64,000 nt of DNA from Cryobacterium arcticum (GCF_001679725.1 NZ_CP016282.1:2542001-2606000); one strand, 5' to 3'; shown: positions 40,789-50,642, counted from the first letter of the stretch. The notes: generated from the letters alone by a model not told the origin. Program-made: numbers and translations.

Positions 40789-42515
40789 GCGACGACCTTG
40801 CGCGGGTTGGGGATCGCATCGAGCAGCCGGACCGTGTAGTCGTCCTGCGGGTTCTGCAGCACGTCGGCGGTGACGCCGCGCTCTACCACCGCTCCCCCGT
40901 TGAGCACCATGATGTTGTCGGTGACCACCCGGGCCGAGAGCAGGTCGTGGGTGATGTAGAGCAGGCTCACCCCCCACTGTTCGCGGAGGTCCTCGAGCAG
41001 GGCCAGCACGCCGGCGCGCAGCGACACGTCGAGCATCGACACCGGCTCGTCGGCGATGATGACCTGCGGGTCGCTGGCCAGCGCGCGGGCGATCACGACG
41101 CGCTGGCGCTGCCCGCCGGAGAGCTGGTGCGGCAGCTTGGCCGCGAACTCCTCCACCGGGCTCAGCCCAACGATGTCGAGCAGTTCGAGCACCCGGCGGC
41201 GGGCGTCGGTGCCGGTCAGGCCGGTGAAGTTGATCACCGGGCGGGTCAGCGCGTATTCCACGGTGTGCAGCGGGTTGAGCGCGGAGTACGGGTCCTGGAA
41301 GACCATCTGCACGTCGCGGTGCAGCCGGCGGAAGTGGCGGCGGTTCAGCTTTCCCACGTCGAGGTCGCCGAAGCGGATGCTGCCGCTGGTGGGCTTCTCG
41401 ACCGCCGTGATGAGCTTGGCGATCGTGGACTTGCCTGAGCCGGAGGCCCCGACCAGGGCCAGTGCGGCGCCGGGCTCGAGGGTGAACGACACGTTGTCCA
41501 CGGCGCGCACGGGGGCCTCGCCGCGGCGCGGGGCGGGGTAGATCTTCGAGACGTTCTCGACGACCATGGCGTGCTGGTCGGTGCGCCGGGTGCGCGGCGA
41601 GACCGTGGGCGTGTGGGTCGCGGCCTCGGCCCGCTCAGCACCCTGCGCCTTCCGCTGCTGCCGGTCGGCGAAACCGGGCAGCTCCACGATCTCGGCGCGC
41701 GGGTCGGCGTAGTGCGAGAGCAGCATCCGGGTGTACGGGGCCTCCGGGTTCTCCAGGATCTGCCGGGCCGGCGCATCCTCGACGATGCGGCCCTCGTGCA
41801 TGACCATCACCCGCTGGGCGGATTCGAGCACGATGCCCAGGTCGTGGCTGATCAGGATGGCGGTGAAGTTCTCGCTCTTCTGCAGTTCGATGATGGTGTT
41901 CATCACGGCGTGCTGCACCAGCACGTCCAGGGCCGTGGTGGGCTCGTCGAAGACCATCAGCTCGGGTTCGAGCGAGAGCGCCAGCGCGATGGAGACCCGC
42001 TGCCGCATGCCGCCGGAGAGCTCCCCCGGGAACCTGTCGAGCACCTGCGGGGTCAGTTCGACCTTGCCGATCAGCTCAGTCGCCCGTTCCGTCCAGCGCG
42101 AGCGTTCGACGTGTCCGTGGGCGCGGAAGATGTCGACGAAGTGGTTGCGGATGCTGCGTACCGGGTTGAGCGCGTTCATGCCGGACTGCAGCACCATGGC
42201 GATGCCGCCGTGACGTTGCTCGCGCAGCTGTTCGGCGTCGAGGCTGGCGATGTCCTTGCCGCCGAAGAGGATGCGGCCCTTCTCGATGTGCGCCGGCGGC
42301 TTGGAGAGGCCGGTGAGGGCGAAGCCGAGGGTGGACTTGCCCGAGCCGGACTCCCCCACCAGGCCGACGAACTCACCGTGAGCCAGCCGGAAGGAAACGT
42401 TCTGCACGGCCTTGGTGGCGTTCTCGCCGTAGCCGTAGTGCACCGAGAGGTCATGCACCTCGAGCAGGGTGGTGTTGGCGGCGGGCGGGGTCTGGCTGAA
42501 CGGTGTCGGGGTCAT
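40785..42515 (-). CDS. ABC transporter double ATPase (DppD-DppF-type fusion)
   Basis: 576 aa with two complete ABC domains: first Walker A GESGSGKSTLGFAL, signature LSGGMRQRVSIALAL, Walker B LMVFDEPTTALD; second GASGSGKSTIAKLI, LSGGQRQRVVIARAL, VIIADEPVSMLD. The two ATPases of peptide/oligosaccharide (Dpp/Opp) importers are usually separate. ATG 42515 overlaps the permease stop by 4 bp. Confidence 0.93.
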   Translation of the reverse strand: MTPTPFSQTPPAANTTLLEVHDLSVHYGYGENATKAVQNVSFRLAHGEFVGLVGESGSGKSTLGFALTGLSKPPAHIEKGRILFGGKDIASLDAEQLREQRHGGIAMVLQSGMNALNPVRSIRNHFVDIFRAHGHVERSRWTERATELIGKVELTPQVLDRFPGELSGGMRQRVSIALALSLEPELMVFDEPTTALDVLVQHAVMNTIIELQKSENFTAILISHDLGIVLESAQRVMVMHEGRIVEDAPARQILENPEAPYTRMLLSHYADPRAEIVELPGFADRQQRKAQGAERAEAATHTPTVSPRTRRTDQHAMVVENVSKIYPAPRRGEAPVRAVDNVSFTLEPGAALALVGASGSGKSTIAKLITAVEKPTSGSIRFGDLDVGKLNRRHFRRLHRDVQMVFQDPYSALNPLHTVEYALTRPVINFTGLTGTDARRRVLELLDIVGLSPVEEFAAKLPHQLSGGQRQRVVIARALASDPQVIIADEPVSMLDVSLRAGVLALLEDLREQWGVSLLYITHDLLSARVVTDNIMVLNGGAVVERGVTADVLQNPQDDYTVRLLDAIPNPRKVVA

Positions 42516-43459
42516 TTCTTGGTTCCTTCCCGGAGGCGGGGATTGCTGATGCCGTCGACGCCGAAGTTGATCAGGGTCAGGGAGGTGGCCAGCAGCGCGA
42601 TGCAGAGGCCTGGGGCGAACAGGAGCGCCCACTGCCCGGTGAGCAGGGCGTTGGAGTTCTGCGCCCAGAAGAGCATCGTGCCCCAGCTCACCACGGTGGA
42701 GTCACCGAGGCCGAGGAACTCCAGGCCGGCTTCGGCGAGGATCGCCGCGGTCGCGGCGCCGAAGAAGTTGCCCACGATGAGCGAGGTCATGTTCGGCAGG
42801 ATCTCGCGGAACACGATGCGGAAGGGCCGTTCGCCGCTGAACACAGCGGCTGTGACGAAGTCGCGGGAGCGCAGGGACTGGGTCTGGCTGCGCAGCACCC
42901 GGGCGCCCCAGGCCCAGCCGGTGATCACGACGACCACGATGATCATGCCGATGCCGCCGCCGGAGAGGTACGCGGCGATGACGATCATGAGCGGCAGGCC
43001 GGGGATGACGAGGAACAGGTTGACGACGAAGTTGATCACGTCGGCACCGAACCCGCGCACGTAGCCCCAGCTGAGGCCGATCAGCACGGCGATGATCGTG
43101 GAGAGCAGGCCCGCCACGAGTCCGACGAAGATGCTGATCTGGGCGCCGTAGAGCAGTTGGCTGAGCACGTCTTCGCCGGCGGCGGTGGTGCCCAGCCAGT
43201 GCGCGGCGCTGCCGTCGGCGCTCCGCTCGAAGCCGGTCTCCCTGGCTCCGTACGGGGCGATCAGCGGCGCGAAGATCGCCAGGAGGATGAACACGGCGAG
43301 CATGACGAGGCCGATGCGGGCCTTGCCGTTGCTCCACACCGTGGAGGCGACGCGGAGAACGACCTTCCAAGCGGAGGGTGCCGCGTCGATCGAGGAGAGT
43401 GGCGCGCGAATGGCGGCGGTGGTGGGTGGCAGTGTTTCCTTGGGCAGTGAGGTGGTCAT
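42512..43459 (-). CDS. Dpp/Opp-family ABC permease (DppC type)
   Basis: 315 aa, six helices, with N-terminal OppC-type segment and the permease loop EILPNMTSLIVGNFFGAATAAI. Second membrane component of the system; overlaps DppB by 4 bp and the ATPase by 4 bp. Confidence 0.92.
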   Translation of the reverse strand: MTTSLPKETLPPTTAAIRAPLSSIDAAPSAWKVVLRVASTVWSNGKARIGLVMLAVFILLAIFAPLIAPYGARETGFERSADGSAAHWLGTTAAGEDVLSQLLYGAQISIFVGLVAGLLSTIIAVLIGLSWGYVRGFGADVINFVVNLFLVIPGLPLMIVIAAYLSGGGIGMIIVVVVITGWAWGARVLRSQTQSLRSRDFVTAAVFSGERPFRIVFREILPNMTSLIVGNFFGAATAAILAEAGLEFLGLGDSTVVSWGTMLFWAQNSNALLTGQWALLFAPGLCIALLATSLTLINFGVDGISNPRLREGTKK

Positions 43460-44541
43460 CGTCGGGTCCTCGGGTCCAGCACGCCGTACAAAATGTCGAC
43501 GAGGAAGTTGGCGATGAGCACGCTCACGGTGATCATCAGGAAGAGTGCCTGCATCAACGGGTAGTCCTGGTTGGTGACGGCGTTGAAGAGCAGGTAGCCG
43601 ATGCCCGGGTAGCCGAAGACCTGTTCCACCAGGATCGAGCCGCCCACCACACCGCCCAGCGCCAGGCCGAACGAGGTGAGGTTGGGCAGGATGGCGTTGC
43701 GGGCGGCGTAGCGCAGGGCGATGGTGCGGGGCTTGAGTCCGTTCGCCTCGGCGAAGGTCACATAGTCGTCGCCGAGGGTGGAGATCATGGTGTTACGCAT
43801 GCCCAGGATCCAGCCGCCGAGCGAGGTGATCAGGATGGTGAGTGCCGGCAGCACCCCGTGGTAGAGCGCATCCCCGAGGAACTCGAACGAGAGGTTCGGC
43901 GAGGCCGTGGGACCGTAGGCCCCGGAGGTGGGGAAGAGCCGCAGCACGTAGCCGGCGAAGAAGAGCAGCAGCAGGGCCGTCCAGAAGTACGGGAAGGCGC
44001 TCATGAACGAGCCCACTAGGGTGGGTACGCTGTCGAGCCAGGTGCCGCGCTTCCAGGCCGCGAGCACGCCGAGCAGGGTGCCGAGGATGAAGGCGACCAC
44101 GGTGACCAGGCCCACGAGCACGAGCGTGTAGGGCAGCGCGGCCGAGACCAGTTCGCCCACGCTCTGCGGGTAGAAGGTGTACGAGATACCGAAGTCCAGC
44201 GTCACCACCTGGTGCAGGTAGGCGACGTACTGCTCGAGGATATTGCCGGTGGGCACGCCGAGCTGCGCCTCGATGGCGGCCTTGGTGGCCTCGGTCACGG
44301 GGCCGTTCTGCGCGAGTTTGGCCAGCGCGGCATCCGCCGGCGTGCCGGGCATCAGCCGCGGCAGCAGGAAGTTGACCGTGACGGCCGCCCACAGGGTGAG
44401 GGCGAACAGGCCGAGCTTGCGGGCGACGAACACGCTGCCGCGGAGGAGCGGGCTGGGAGAACCCGCAGCATCCGTTGGACTCAGACCCGCCGGGGCGAGG
44501 CTCTCGGCGCCGCGTGGCGCCGCCGTTGTGCTAGTCATCAT
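43456..44541 (-). CDS. Dpp/Opp-family ABC permease (DppB type)
   Basis: 361 aa; six helices, FGISYTFYPQSVGELVSAALPYTL and the loop EANGLKPRTIALRYAARNAILPNLTS. A 38-residue N-terminal extension precedes the first helix. Start is one of two adjacent ATGs (44541/44538); it overlaps the end of the binding-protein gene by 11 bp. Confidence 0.92.
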   Translation of the reverse strand: MMTSTTAAPRGAESLAPAGLSPTDAAGSPSPLLRGSVFVARKLGLFALTLWAAVTVNFLLPRLMPGTPADAALAKLAQNGPVTEATKAAIEAQLGVPTGNILEQYVAYLHQVVTLDFGISYTFYPQSVGELVSAALPYTLVLVGLVTVVAFILGTLLGVLAAWKRGTWLDSVPTLVGSFMSAFPYFWTALLLLFFAGYVLRLFPTSGAYGPTASPNLSFEFLGDALYHGVLPALTILITSLGGWILGMRNTMISTLGDDYVTFAEANGLKPRTIALRYAARNAILPNLTSFGLALGGVVGGSILVEQVFGYPGIGYLLFNAVTNQDYPLMQALFLMITVSVLIANFLVDILYGVLDPRTRR

Positions 44542-46210
44542 TGACCTTCTTCAGGTGGGTGAGAACGAGGAGGGGGGTGGATTCATAGGTCTTGGGCGAC
44601 GCATACGGGTCGTCGGCGCTCGGCCAGCCGGTGAACTTCGCGTCGCTGAACAGGCCCCAGGAGCCGCCGTAGTAGAGGCTGATCGACGGGATCTGGTCGT
44701 AGACCACCTGCTGCAGCTGGTCGGCGAGATCGGCTTGCACCGCGGGGTCGAGGGCGACCTTGTAGTCGGCGAGGATCTCGTCGACGGCCGGGTCGCTGAA
44801 GCGTTCGAAGTTGTTGCTGGCCTCTTCGCCCACGGGCTTGACCCACTCGCTGGAGAGCAGGTTGTTGAAGTCGCGGAAGGTGTTTCCGGTGCCTCCGGTG
44901 GCGCCCATGGCGAGGTCGTACTCGCCGTTGCGGAGCGCCAGGGTGTACGCGGCGGGCTGCGGCGAGGCGACCTTGACGTCGACGCCGATCGCGCCCCACT
45001 GCTTCTGCACCTCCTGCACACCCTTGAGCCAGTCGTTGTACCCGGCGGCCGTGGTGATGGTGAGGCTGAGCTGGGCACCGGATGCGTCCACCAGCTTGCC
45101 GCCCTGCTGGGTGTACCCCGCGGCGGCGAAGTAGTCCAGCGCCTTCGCGGTGTCCTGGGTGATCAGGCCGGAGTCGGGAATGTCGGGGTTGAGCACATCC
45201 GCCTGGTTGGGCAGCAGGATGTTGGTCTGGCCGGCCGGGTCCATGTAGCCCTCGGCGGCGGCATCGCCGACCATGCCGCGGTCCAGCGCCGTGGACAGCC
45301 CCAGCCGCACGTTGACGTCGTTGAACGGCGCCTTGGTGAGATTGGGGAACAGGGCGATGGTGCCGCCCGGCGGGAACCAGTAGGTGTTCTGGTTGCCGGC
45401 ATCCACCCAGGCGCCCTCGACGTCGCTGATGAACGAGTAGGCCCAGTCGTACCCCTTGGTGGCCACGTCGAGCTGGGTGTTGGTGGCGGGCAGGATCAGG
45501 TGCTCGGCGGCGACGGTGTCGGCCTGCCAGTAGTCCTGGTTCTTGTCGACGGTGTACTGCTGCGGGGCGAAGTTGCCCAGCGTGTACGGGCCGGTGCCGA
45601 CCGGGTCGGGGTTCCGCCAGGTGGTGGGGTCCTCGACATCCGCCCAGATGTGCTCGGGCACGATCAGGGTGGTGGAGGCGATGAGCTGCGCGGCGGGCAC
45701 ATCCGGCGCGGTGAGGTGCACCGTGACGGTGTCGTCGCCGACCTCGAAGGTGTCGATGTAGCTCCAGATGCCCTGCAGGTCGAGAGACGGGTTGTCCTTG
45801 AGCAGCTGGAACGTGAAGCCCACGTCTTCGGCGGTGAAGTCTTCGCCGTCTGACCAGGTGACGCCGTCGCGGATCGTGAAGACGATCGTGGACGGGTCGG
45901 GCTGGGTGTACCCGGTGGAGAGCCACGGGTGCTCTTCGCCGGTGAGGTTGTCGAGCACGATGAGCGGCTCGTACATGTAGAACGCCGCGACCCGCTTGTT
46001 GATCATGAACGGGTTGAAGTTCTTCTCGAACAACGGGGAGCCGTTGTCGGCGGCAACGAGCATGGTGTCGTCGGGGATGGACGGGTCGGGCGCGCTCTGG
46101 ATCTGGATACTGCACGCGGCGAGCGTGGAGGCGGCGACGGCCATCGCCACGGCGGCGAGCGTGCGGGCCAGCGGCCGGGACCTGCGCCGAGATCGAGTGG
46201 GTTGCATCAT
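44531..46210 (-). CDS. Family 5 extracellular solute-binding lipoprotein
   Basis: 559 aa. Arg-rich signal peptide with lipobox STLAAC (Cys about 33), then an SBP_bac_5 domain (LSTGYTQPDPSTIVFTIRDGVTWSDGEDFTAEDV). Such proteins bind peptides or, in several Gram-positives and Thermotoga, beta-linked oligosaccharides; the downstream beta-glucosidase favours a sugar here. First gene of the operon, 66 bp downstream of the TGTATGCGCATACA palindrome. Confidence 0.9.
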   Translation of the reverse strand: MMQPTRSRRRSRPLARTLAAVAMAVAASTLAACSIQIQSAPDPSIPDDTMLVAADNGSPLFEKNFNPFMINKRVAAFYMYEPLIVLDNLTGEEHPWLSTGYTQPDPSTIVFTIRDGVTWSDGEDFTAEDVGFTFQLLKDNPSLDLQGIWSYIDTFEVGDDTVTVHLTAPDVPAAQLIASTTLIVPEHIWADVEDPTTWRNPDPVGTGPYTLGNFAPQQYTVDKNQDYWQADTVAAEHLILPATNTQLDVATKGYDWAYSFISDVEGAWVDAGNQNTYWFPPGGTIALFPNLTKAPFNDVNVRLGLSTALDRGMVGDAAAEGYMDPAGQTNILLPNQADVLNPDIPDSGLITQDTAKALDYFAAAGYTQQGGKLVDASGAQLSLTITTAAGYNDWLKGVQEVQKQWGAIGVDVKVASPQPAAYTLALRNGEYDLAMGATGGTGNTFRDFNNLLSSEWVKPVGEEASNNFERFSDPAVDEILADYKVALDPAVQADLADQLQQVVYDQIPSISLYYGGSWGLFSDAKFTGWPSADDPYASPKTYESTPLLVLTHLKKVNDD

Positions 46211-46275
46211 TACTACCGGTATTCCTCAGTCGTCGTTGAGCTGATCGCGTCGGGGGACGCGTGATCTGATTCGAG

Positions 46276-46289
46276 TGTATGCGCATACA
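46276..46289. promoter_or_regulatory. LacI operator of the transporter operon
   Basis: TGTATGCGCATACA is a perfect 14-bp palindrome with the central CG typical of LacI-family operators. It is upstream of the binding-protein gene and the lacI-type gene lies immediately beyond. Confidence 0.7.
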
Positions 46290-46337
46290 TTAACGAAACG
46301 CAAGCAGAATCTCTGGGAAAAGGGTGGCGCCGGGGGC

Positions 46338-47423
46338 TCAGACGCGCGGGCAGCTCTGCCGCAGCACGACCTCGACGGGCAGCGTGAAAGCCTGGGGTTC
46401 GAGGCTGGGGTCGTCGAGCCGGGCGGTGATGGCGTGCACCGCGGCGCGGCCGAGCTCCACCATGGGCTGGTGCACCGTGGTGAGGCTGGGGCGGGAATGC
46501 CGGCCGGCGGCGATGCCGTCGAACCCGGTCACCAGGACGTCTTCCGGCACCCGGATGCCGCGCTGCTCGAGGACGTCGAGCACCCCCAGAGCGGTCTCGT
46601 CGTTGGAGCAGAGGATGCCGCGTGGCTGGGGTCCGGCGAGGATCCGCGCCGCCGTGGCGCGGCCGCCGTCGCGGGTGAAGTCGCTGCGGAGAACCCGCAC
46701 GCTGCTCTCGGCCACCCCGGAGTCGGCCAGGGCGTCACGGAAGCCGGCGAGGCGTTCGGCGTCGTCGGGCGAGTCGGTGGGTCCGGCGATGTAGACCACA
46801 TCGTGCACGCCGTGGGACTGCAGCACGTAGTTGGCCAGGGTGCGCATGCCGGGCCCGTTGCTGGCGCTGACGTGGTCGAACTCGTCGGCGCGTTGGGCGC
46901 CGGCCAGGATCACCACCGGGATACGGCGGGCCACGTAGGCGAGCAGCTCGTCCGGTACCGTACGGGCCAGCACGGCCAGGCCGTCGACCCGGCCGGCGAT
47001 GTCGGTGACCAGGGCCTCGCGGGTGTTGCCGCGTCCGGCGGCCACCATGAGGGCGAACCCCCGGCGCCAGGCCTCGATCTCGGCACCGCGCAGGACCTCG
47101 TCGAAGTACAGGTTCTCGGCATCCGGCGAACCGGCCGGATCGTCGTCGACGATGGGCACGGTGTCGCCGCGCGCCGAATCGACCGGCTGGTCAGGGACCG
47201 TCTCGTCGTGGCCGGGGAAGAACAGGCCGATCACATTGGTGCGGCGCGCGGCGAGCCCGCGGGCCGCGGCGCTGGGAACGTAGCCGAGGTCGTTGACGGC
47301 CGCGAGCACACGTTGCCGGGTGGGCTCGCGCACGGTGTCAGGCGATCGGAAGACCCGGGACACCGTGGCGATGGAGACGCCCGAACGCTCCGCGACGTCG
47401 TAGACCGTGGGTACCTTCGCCAT
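46338..47423 (-). CDS. LacI-family transcriptional regulator
   Basis: 361 aa. HTH TVYDVAERSGVSIATVSRVFRSPDTVREPTRQRVLAAVNDLGYVPSAAARGLA, then a sugar-binding core domain. Contains a Pro/Asp-rich insert (DETVPDQPVDSARGD) at about 72-95. Probably represses the beta-glucoside operon downstream. Ribosome site GGAGG 7-8 nt before the ATG. Confidence 0.93.
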   Translation of the reverse strand: MAKVPTVYDVAERSGVSIATVSRVFRSPDTVREPTRQRVLAAVNDLGYVPSAAARGLAARRTNVIGLFFPGHDETVPDQPVDSARGDTVPIVDDDPAGSPDAENLYFDEVLRGAEIEAWRRGFALMVAAGRGNTREALVTDIAGRVDGLAVLARTVPDELLAYVARRIPVVILAGAQRADEFDHVSASNGPGMRTLANYVLQSHGVHDVVYIAGPTDSPDDAERLAGFRDALADSGVAESSVRVLRSDFTRDGGRATAARILAGPQPRGILCSNDETALGVLDVLEQRGIRVPEDVLVTGFDGIAAGRHSRPSLTTVHQPMVELGRAAVHAITARLDDPSLEPQAFTLPVEVVLRQSCPRV

Positions 47424-47575
47424 GCCGTCGCCTCCTCGTGCTCGTCCACCGGATGCCGGCCTGTCCTGCCATCGTACGGCGGCCGGGACACGAACCCGGT
47501 TCCGACCTGCGGCTTCTGTTGCCGAAGCGGAAGAGTTGAGCGCCGGGTCGGCGGGCGGGCGAGACGGGCGACGGG

Positions 47576-49210
47576 TCAGACGCCGGAGCGGGCGACCAGC
47601 CGGCCGCTTTGCACGGCGTCGAGGAAGGCCCGGTAGTCCTCGTCGTTCTGGTCGGCGTAACGGCTGGAGAAGTCGGTGACCGCCCGGTCGAACTTGTCGC
47701 TGGAACCCAGGTAGGCCGCGATGGCGATCGGGTCACCCGACCGGGCGTGCGCGCGGGCCAGGGTCCAGCCGCAGGCGTGGGCGTAGAAGGTCATGCCCAG
47801 CGGCACCATGGCCTCCACGACGGCGGAGCCCTTCATGTCGCGCAGCTGCCGCCAGTACAGATACCGGCCCGCCTGCACGCCCTTGGTCCATCCCAGGAAG
47901 ATGTCGCTGGCTGCCTGCATGAGCCGTTGGCCCTGCACCACCCGCTCACCGGGCTGGTCGTAGACGCTCGGTGGCAGGTGGTCTTCGAGCACGGATGCCG
48001 TGGCCTCCTTCACCTGCAGGAACAAAGGGTCCTGCTCGTCCCGGCCCTGCAGCAGGGCGATGAACGCGCGGTTGCCGACGCTGCCGACGCCGACCACTTT
48101 GTGGGCGACGTCCACCACCTCGAAGCGCTCCAGGAGTTGACGGCGGTCGTCCTGCAGGGTGGCTCGGTACGAGTGCAGCTGGCTGAGAATCGCGGCCTGG
48201 GTCTCGTCGGCGGACAGGCCGTAGCTCGAGGCCAGCTCCCGTGCCGGGATGACGATGGGCGGTTGGCTCACGATGCGGTACTGCCCGTCGACCAACTCGG
48301 CGAGTTTGGCCAGCGCCTGCAGGCTGTCCCGGGACCGCGCCTTCGCGGCGTTCTTCAGGGCGTTCTTCTCCAGTCGCTTCGACGCCTTGCGGGCGGCCTT
48401 TCCTTTCTGACTGGCGCGCACGGTGTCCATGGCAGCGACCAGTTCGGCCTCGGACAACTTGGCGTACCAGATGTCCAGGGTGCCCATCTGCGCGAACTGC
48501 GCCATGGCTTCGCGGTAGGCCTGCACGGACCGTTCGGTGATGGTGCGCACGTCGTCACTGCTGAAGCCGTTGTTGCGGGCCGCGATCGTGAAGCTCGCGG
48601 CCATCCGCAGCACGTCGTACTCGAACGGGCCGGGCAGGGTCTCGTCGAAGTCGTTGAGGTCGAAGAGGAGATTGCGTTCGGGTGAGGCGAACACCCCGAA
48701 GTTGGAGAGGTGGGCGTCGCCGCAGAGTTGCACGATGAGCCCGGCCCGTGGCACGTCCTTGAGGTCGGCGGCCATGATCTTGGCGGCGCCCCGGTAGAAC
48801 GTGAACGGCGAGACCATCATGCGGCCGTGGCGCACCGGCACGAGGTCGGGTTCCCGGGTGAGGTTCTGCTCCTCGAGCAGCGCGACCGGGTCTGGGCGGT
48901 CGCTCGCGGGCGACCATCCGTGGTGGCTGGACACCTGCGCTGCCGCGCGGGCCGCCTTGCCGCGGGCGGCACGCTCCGCGACGCTGGGATGCTCGACGCG
49001 GTGCTCTGGTGCCTCGGTCGGCCGTGGCAGCGTCGGCTCGGCGGGCGGCTCAGCCGTGGGCGCCTGCCTGGTTGTGGGGGCCTGAGCCGGGGACTGCTTG
49101 GTCTGGGCTTGCTTGGCAGTGGTCCGTTTGGCCGTGCTCTGCTTGGCCGTGCTCTGCTTGGCCGTGGTCTGCTTGGCCGTGGTCTGCTTGGCCGTGCTCT
49201 GTTCGGTCAT
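47576..49210 (-). CDS. DUF2252 protein with N-terminal pentapeptide repeats
   Basis: 544 aa. Residues 5-34 are six TAKQ-type pentapeptides, then a Pro/Ala linker to about 90; from there a DUF2252 domain, a kinase/phosphotransferase-like fold, with LIVQLCGDAHLSNFGVFAS and LLFDLNDFDETLPGPFEYDVLRMAAS (aminoglycoside-kinase-like acidic motif). Function unknown. ATG 49210 follows GGAGGAGGAG; a longer frame upstream is not coding. Confidence 0.87.
   Translation of the reverse strand: MTEQSTAKQTTAKQTTAKQSTAKQSTAKRTTAKQAQTKQSPAQAPTTRQAPTAEPPAEPTLPRPTEAPEHRVEHPSVAERAARGKAARAAAQVSSHHGWSPASDRPDPVALLEEQNLTREPDLVPVRHGRMMVSPFTFYRGAAKIMAADLKDVPRAGLIVQLCGDAHLSNFGVFASPERNLLFDLNDFDETLPGPFEYDVLRMAASFTIAARNNGFSSDDVRTITERSVQAYREAMAQFAQMGTLDIWYAKLSEAELVAAMDTVRASQKGKAARKASKRLEKNALKNAAKARSRDSLQALAKLAELVDGQYRIVSQPPIVIPARELASSYGLSADETQAAILSQLHSYRATLQDDRRQLLERFEVVDVAHKVVGVGSVGNRAFIALLQGRDEQDPLFLQVKEATASVLEDHLPPSVYDQPGERVVQGQRLMQAASDIFLGWTKGVQAGRYLYWRQLRDMKGSAVVEAMVPLGMTFYAHACGWTLARAHARSGDPIAIAAYLGSSDKFDRAVTDFSSRYADQNDEDYRAFLDAVQSGRLVARSGV
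49109..49198. repeat. 15-bp minisatellite in the DUF2252 gene
   Basis: Six imperfect copies of a 15-bp unit encode STAKQ, TTAKQ, TTAKQ, STAKQ, STAKR, TTAKQ. The unit length keeps the frame whatever the copy number; the resulting tail is Lys/Gln-rich and probably flexible. Confidence 0.85.
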
Positions 49211-49316
49211 CTCGGCTGCTCCTCCTCCTCGGCGCCGGAGCCTGCACCCGCGGCGACGCCCACCGGCGCGCGGAGACCCATGCTTCAAGCCACGATTACC
49301 CGGGTTGCGGAGGCTG

Positions 49317-50057
49317 TCAACGCTCTCCGTCCTCCGAGTCCGGCGTTGATCCGGGTGCGACGGCTTCGACCACGGCCCCCTCACCGGGAATGCCGACGTC
49401 GTGGGAGTGAGGCCGCGCCGCGCCACGCCGCCACTCCCGGTACCGCCGGAACGCCACGGGCACGCCGCGCGCGACCGTGAGGTCGGCGCTGTCCATCACC
49501 TGCAGGTGCACATGCGGCTGGGTGGAATTCCCCGAATTGCCGCACTGGGCCAGCGGCTGGCCCACCCGCACACCGTCGCCTGCGACGACCCGCACCGAAC
49601 GGCTCCTCAGGTGCACGAGCGCCACGAAGCCGGCGCCGTCGGCCAGGGCGATGACCACGTGGTTGCCGGCGATAGCCGGCACACCCGTGCGGAGTCGGGC
49701 CGCCTGCCCGAGCGCATAGGGCAGCAGGCTGAGTTGCGAGCGACGGGCCACATGATCGGGCTCACCGTCGTGCGCCGCGACGACGATTCCGTCCGCCGGC
49801 GCGAGGATCGGCCGGCCGAAGCCGACGAAACGATCGGCCGGTTCCGTGCCGAAGAGGGTGCCCCAGTCCCTCACGGTGGCGCTGCGGCCGCGCTCGTCGA
49901 CGCCGATGAAGTCGATGGCATAGCGCTCCCCCAGCAGGTCGGTGCCGTGGCTGGGGATGCGCCGGGCCGGGCTGTTGCGTGCCAGCCACCGCCCGGCGAA
50001 CGGCAGCGCGACCACAACCGGCCGATGGGCCGGGTTGCGCGACTCAGCCCCGGTCAT
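49317..50057 (-). CDS. M23-family (LytM-like) peptidase domain protein
   Basis: 246 aa. Zinc-site pattern of M23: SHGTDLLGERYAIDF, then AGNHVVIALADG, SGNSTQPHVHLQVMDS (HxH). No signal peptide or membrane segment is visible at the N terminus, so either the start is misjudged or it acts inside or is released otherwise. ATG 50057; TATTCT is 6 nt upstream (leaderless). Confidence 0.82.
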   Translation of the reverse strand: MTGAESRNPAHRPVVVALPFAGRWLARNSPARRIPSHGTDLLGERYAIDFIGVDERGRSATVRDWGTLFGTEPADRFVGFGRPILAPADGIVVAAHDGEPDHVARRSQLSLLPYALGQAARLRTGVPAIAGNHVVIALADGAGFVALVHLRSRSVRVVAGDGVRVGQPLAQCGNSGNSTQPHVHLQVMDSADLTVARGVPVAFRRYREWRRGAARPHSHDVGIPGEGAVVEAVAPGSTPDSEDGER

Positions 50058-50063
50058 CCCCCC

Positions 50064-50069
50064 AGAATA
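50064..50069 (-). promoter_or_regulatory. -10 hexamer of a leaderless promoter
   Basis: TATTCT on the minus strand, separated from the M23 ATG by six guanines. Confidence 0.5.
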
Positions 50070-50123
50070 GACCGGCCTGGTCGTGATGAACACGACCGGG
50101 CCGGTGCAGATGGAGCAGTGAGG

Positions 50124-50642
50124 CTAGTTCGCGACCTGCTCGCGACGCGGCAGCACCCAGCCGGGCCGCACGAAGTGGCAGGTGTAGCCGTTCGGGTAGT
50201 TCTGCAGGTAGTCCTGGTGCTCGGGCTCGGCCAGCCAGAAGTCGCCGAGGGGCTCGACCTCGGTCACCACCGGGCCGGGCCAGATGCCGGATGCGTCGAC
50301 ATCCGCGATCGTGTCCCGGGCGACGCGCTCCTGCTCGGCATCCGCGAAGAAGATCGCGGAACGGTAGCTGCGGCCGCGGTCGTTGCCCTGGCGGTCCTTG
50401 GTGGACGGGTCGTGGATCTGGAAGAAGAACTCCAGCAGCTCGCGAAAGCTGGTGCGCTCGGGGTCGAAGGTGATCTCGATGGCCTCGGCGTGGTCGCCGT
50501 GGTTGCGGTAGGTCGCGTTCGGGGTGTCGCCACCGGTGTAGCCCACCCGGGTCGAGATAACGCCCTCGCGCTTGCGCACGAGTTCCTCGACGCCCCAGAA
50601 GCAGCCGCCTGCCAGTGTCGCCGTCTCAGTGGTTCCGCTCAT
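50124..50642 (-). CDS. msrA: Peptide methionine-S-sulfoxide reductase A
   Basis: 172 aa. Active-site GGCFWGVEE (Cys), [36 protein letters not shown]. Repairs oxidised methionine using thioredoxin. ATG 50642 with AAGGAGAG 6-8 nt upstream; the frame upstream is Arg-rich and not used. Confidence 0.95.
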   Translation of the reverse strand: MSGTTETATLAGGCFWGVEELVRKREGVISTRVGYTGGDTPNATYRNHGDHAEAIEITFDPERTSFRELLEFFFQIHDPSTKDRQGNDRGRSYRSAIFFADAEQERVARDTIADVDASGIWPGPVVTEVEPLGDFWLAEPEHQDYLQNYPNGYTCHFVRPGWVLPRREQVAN

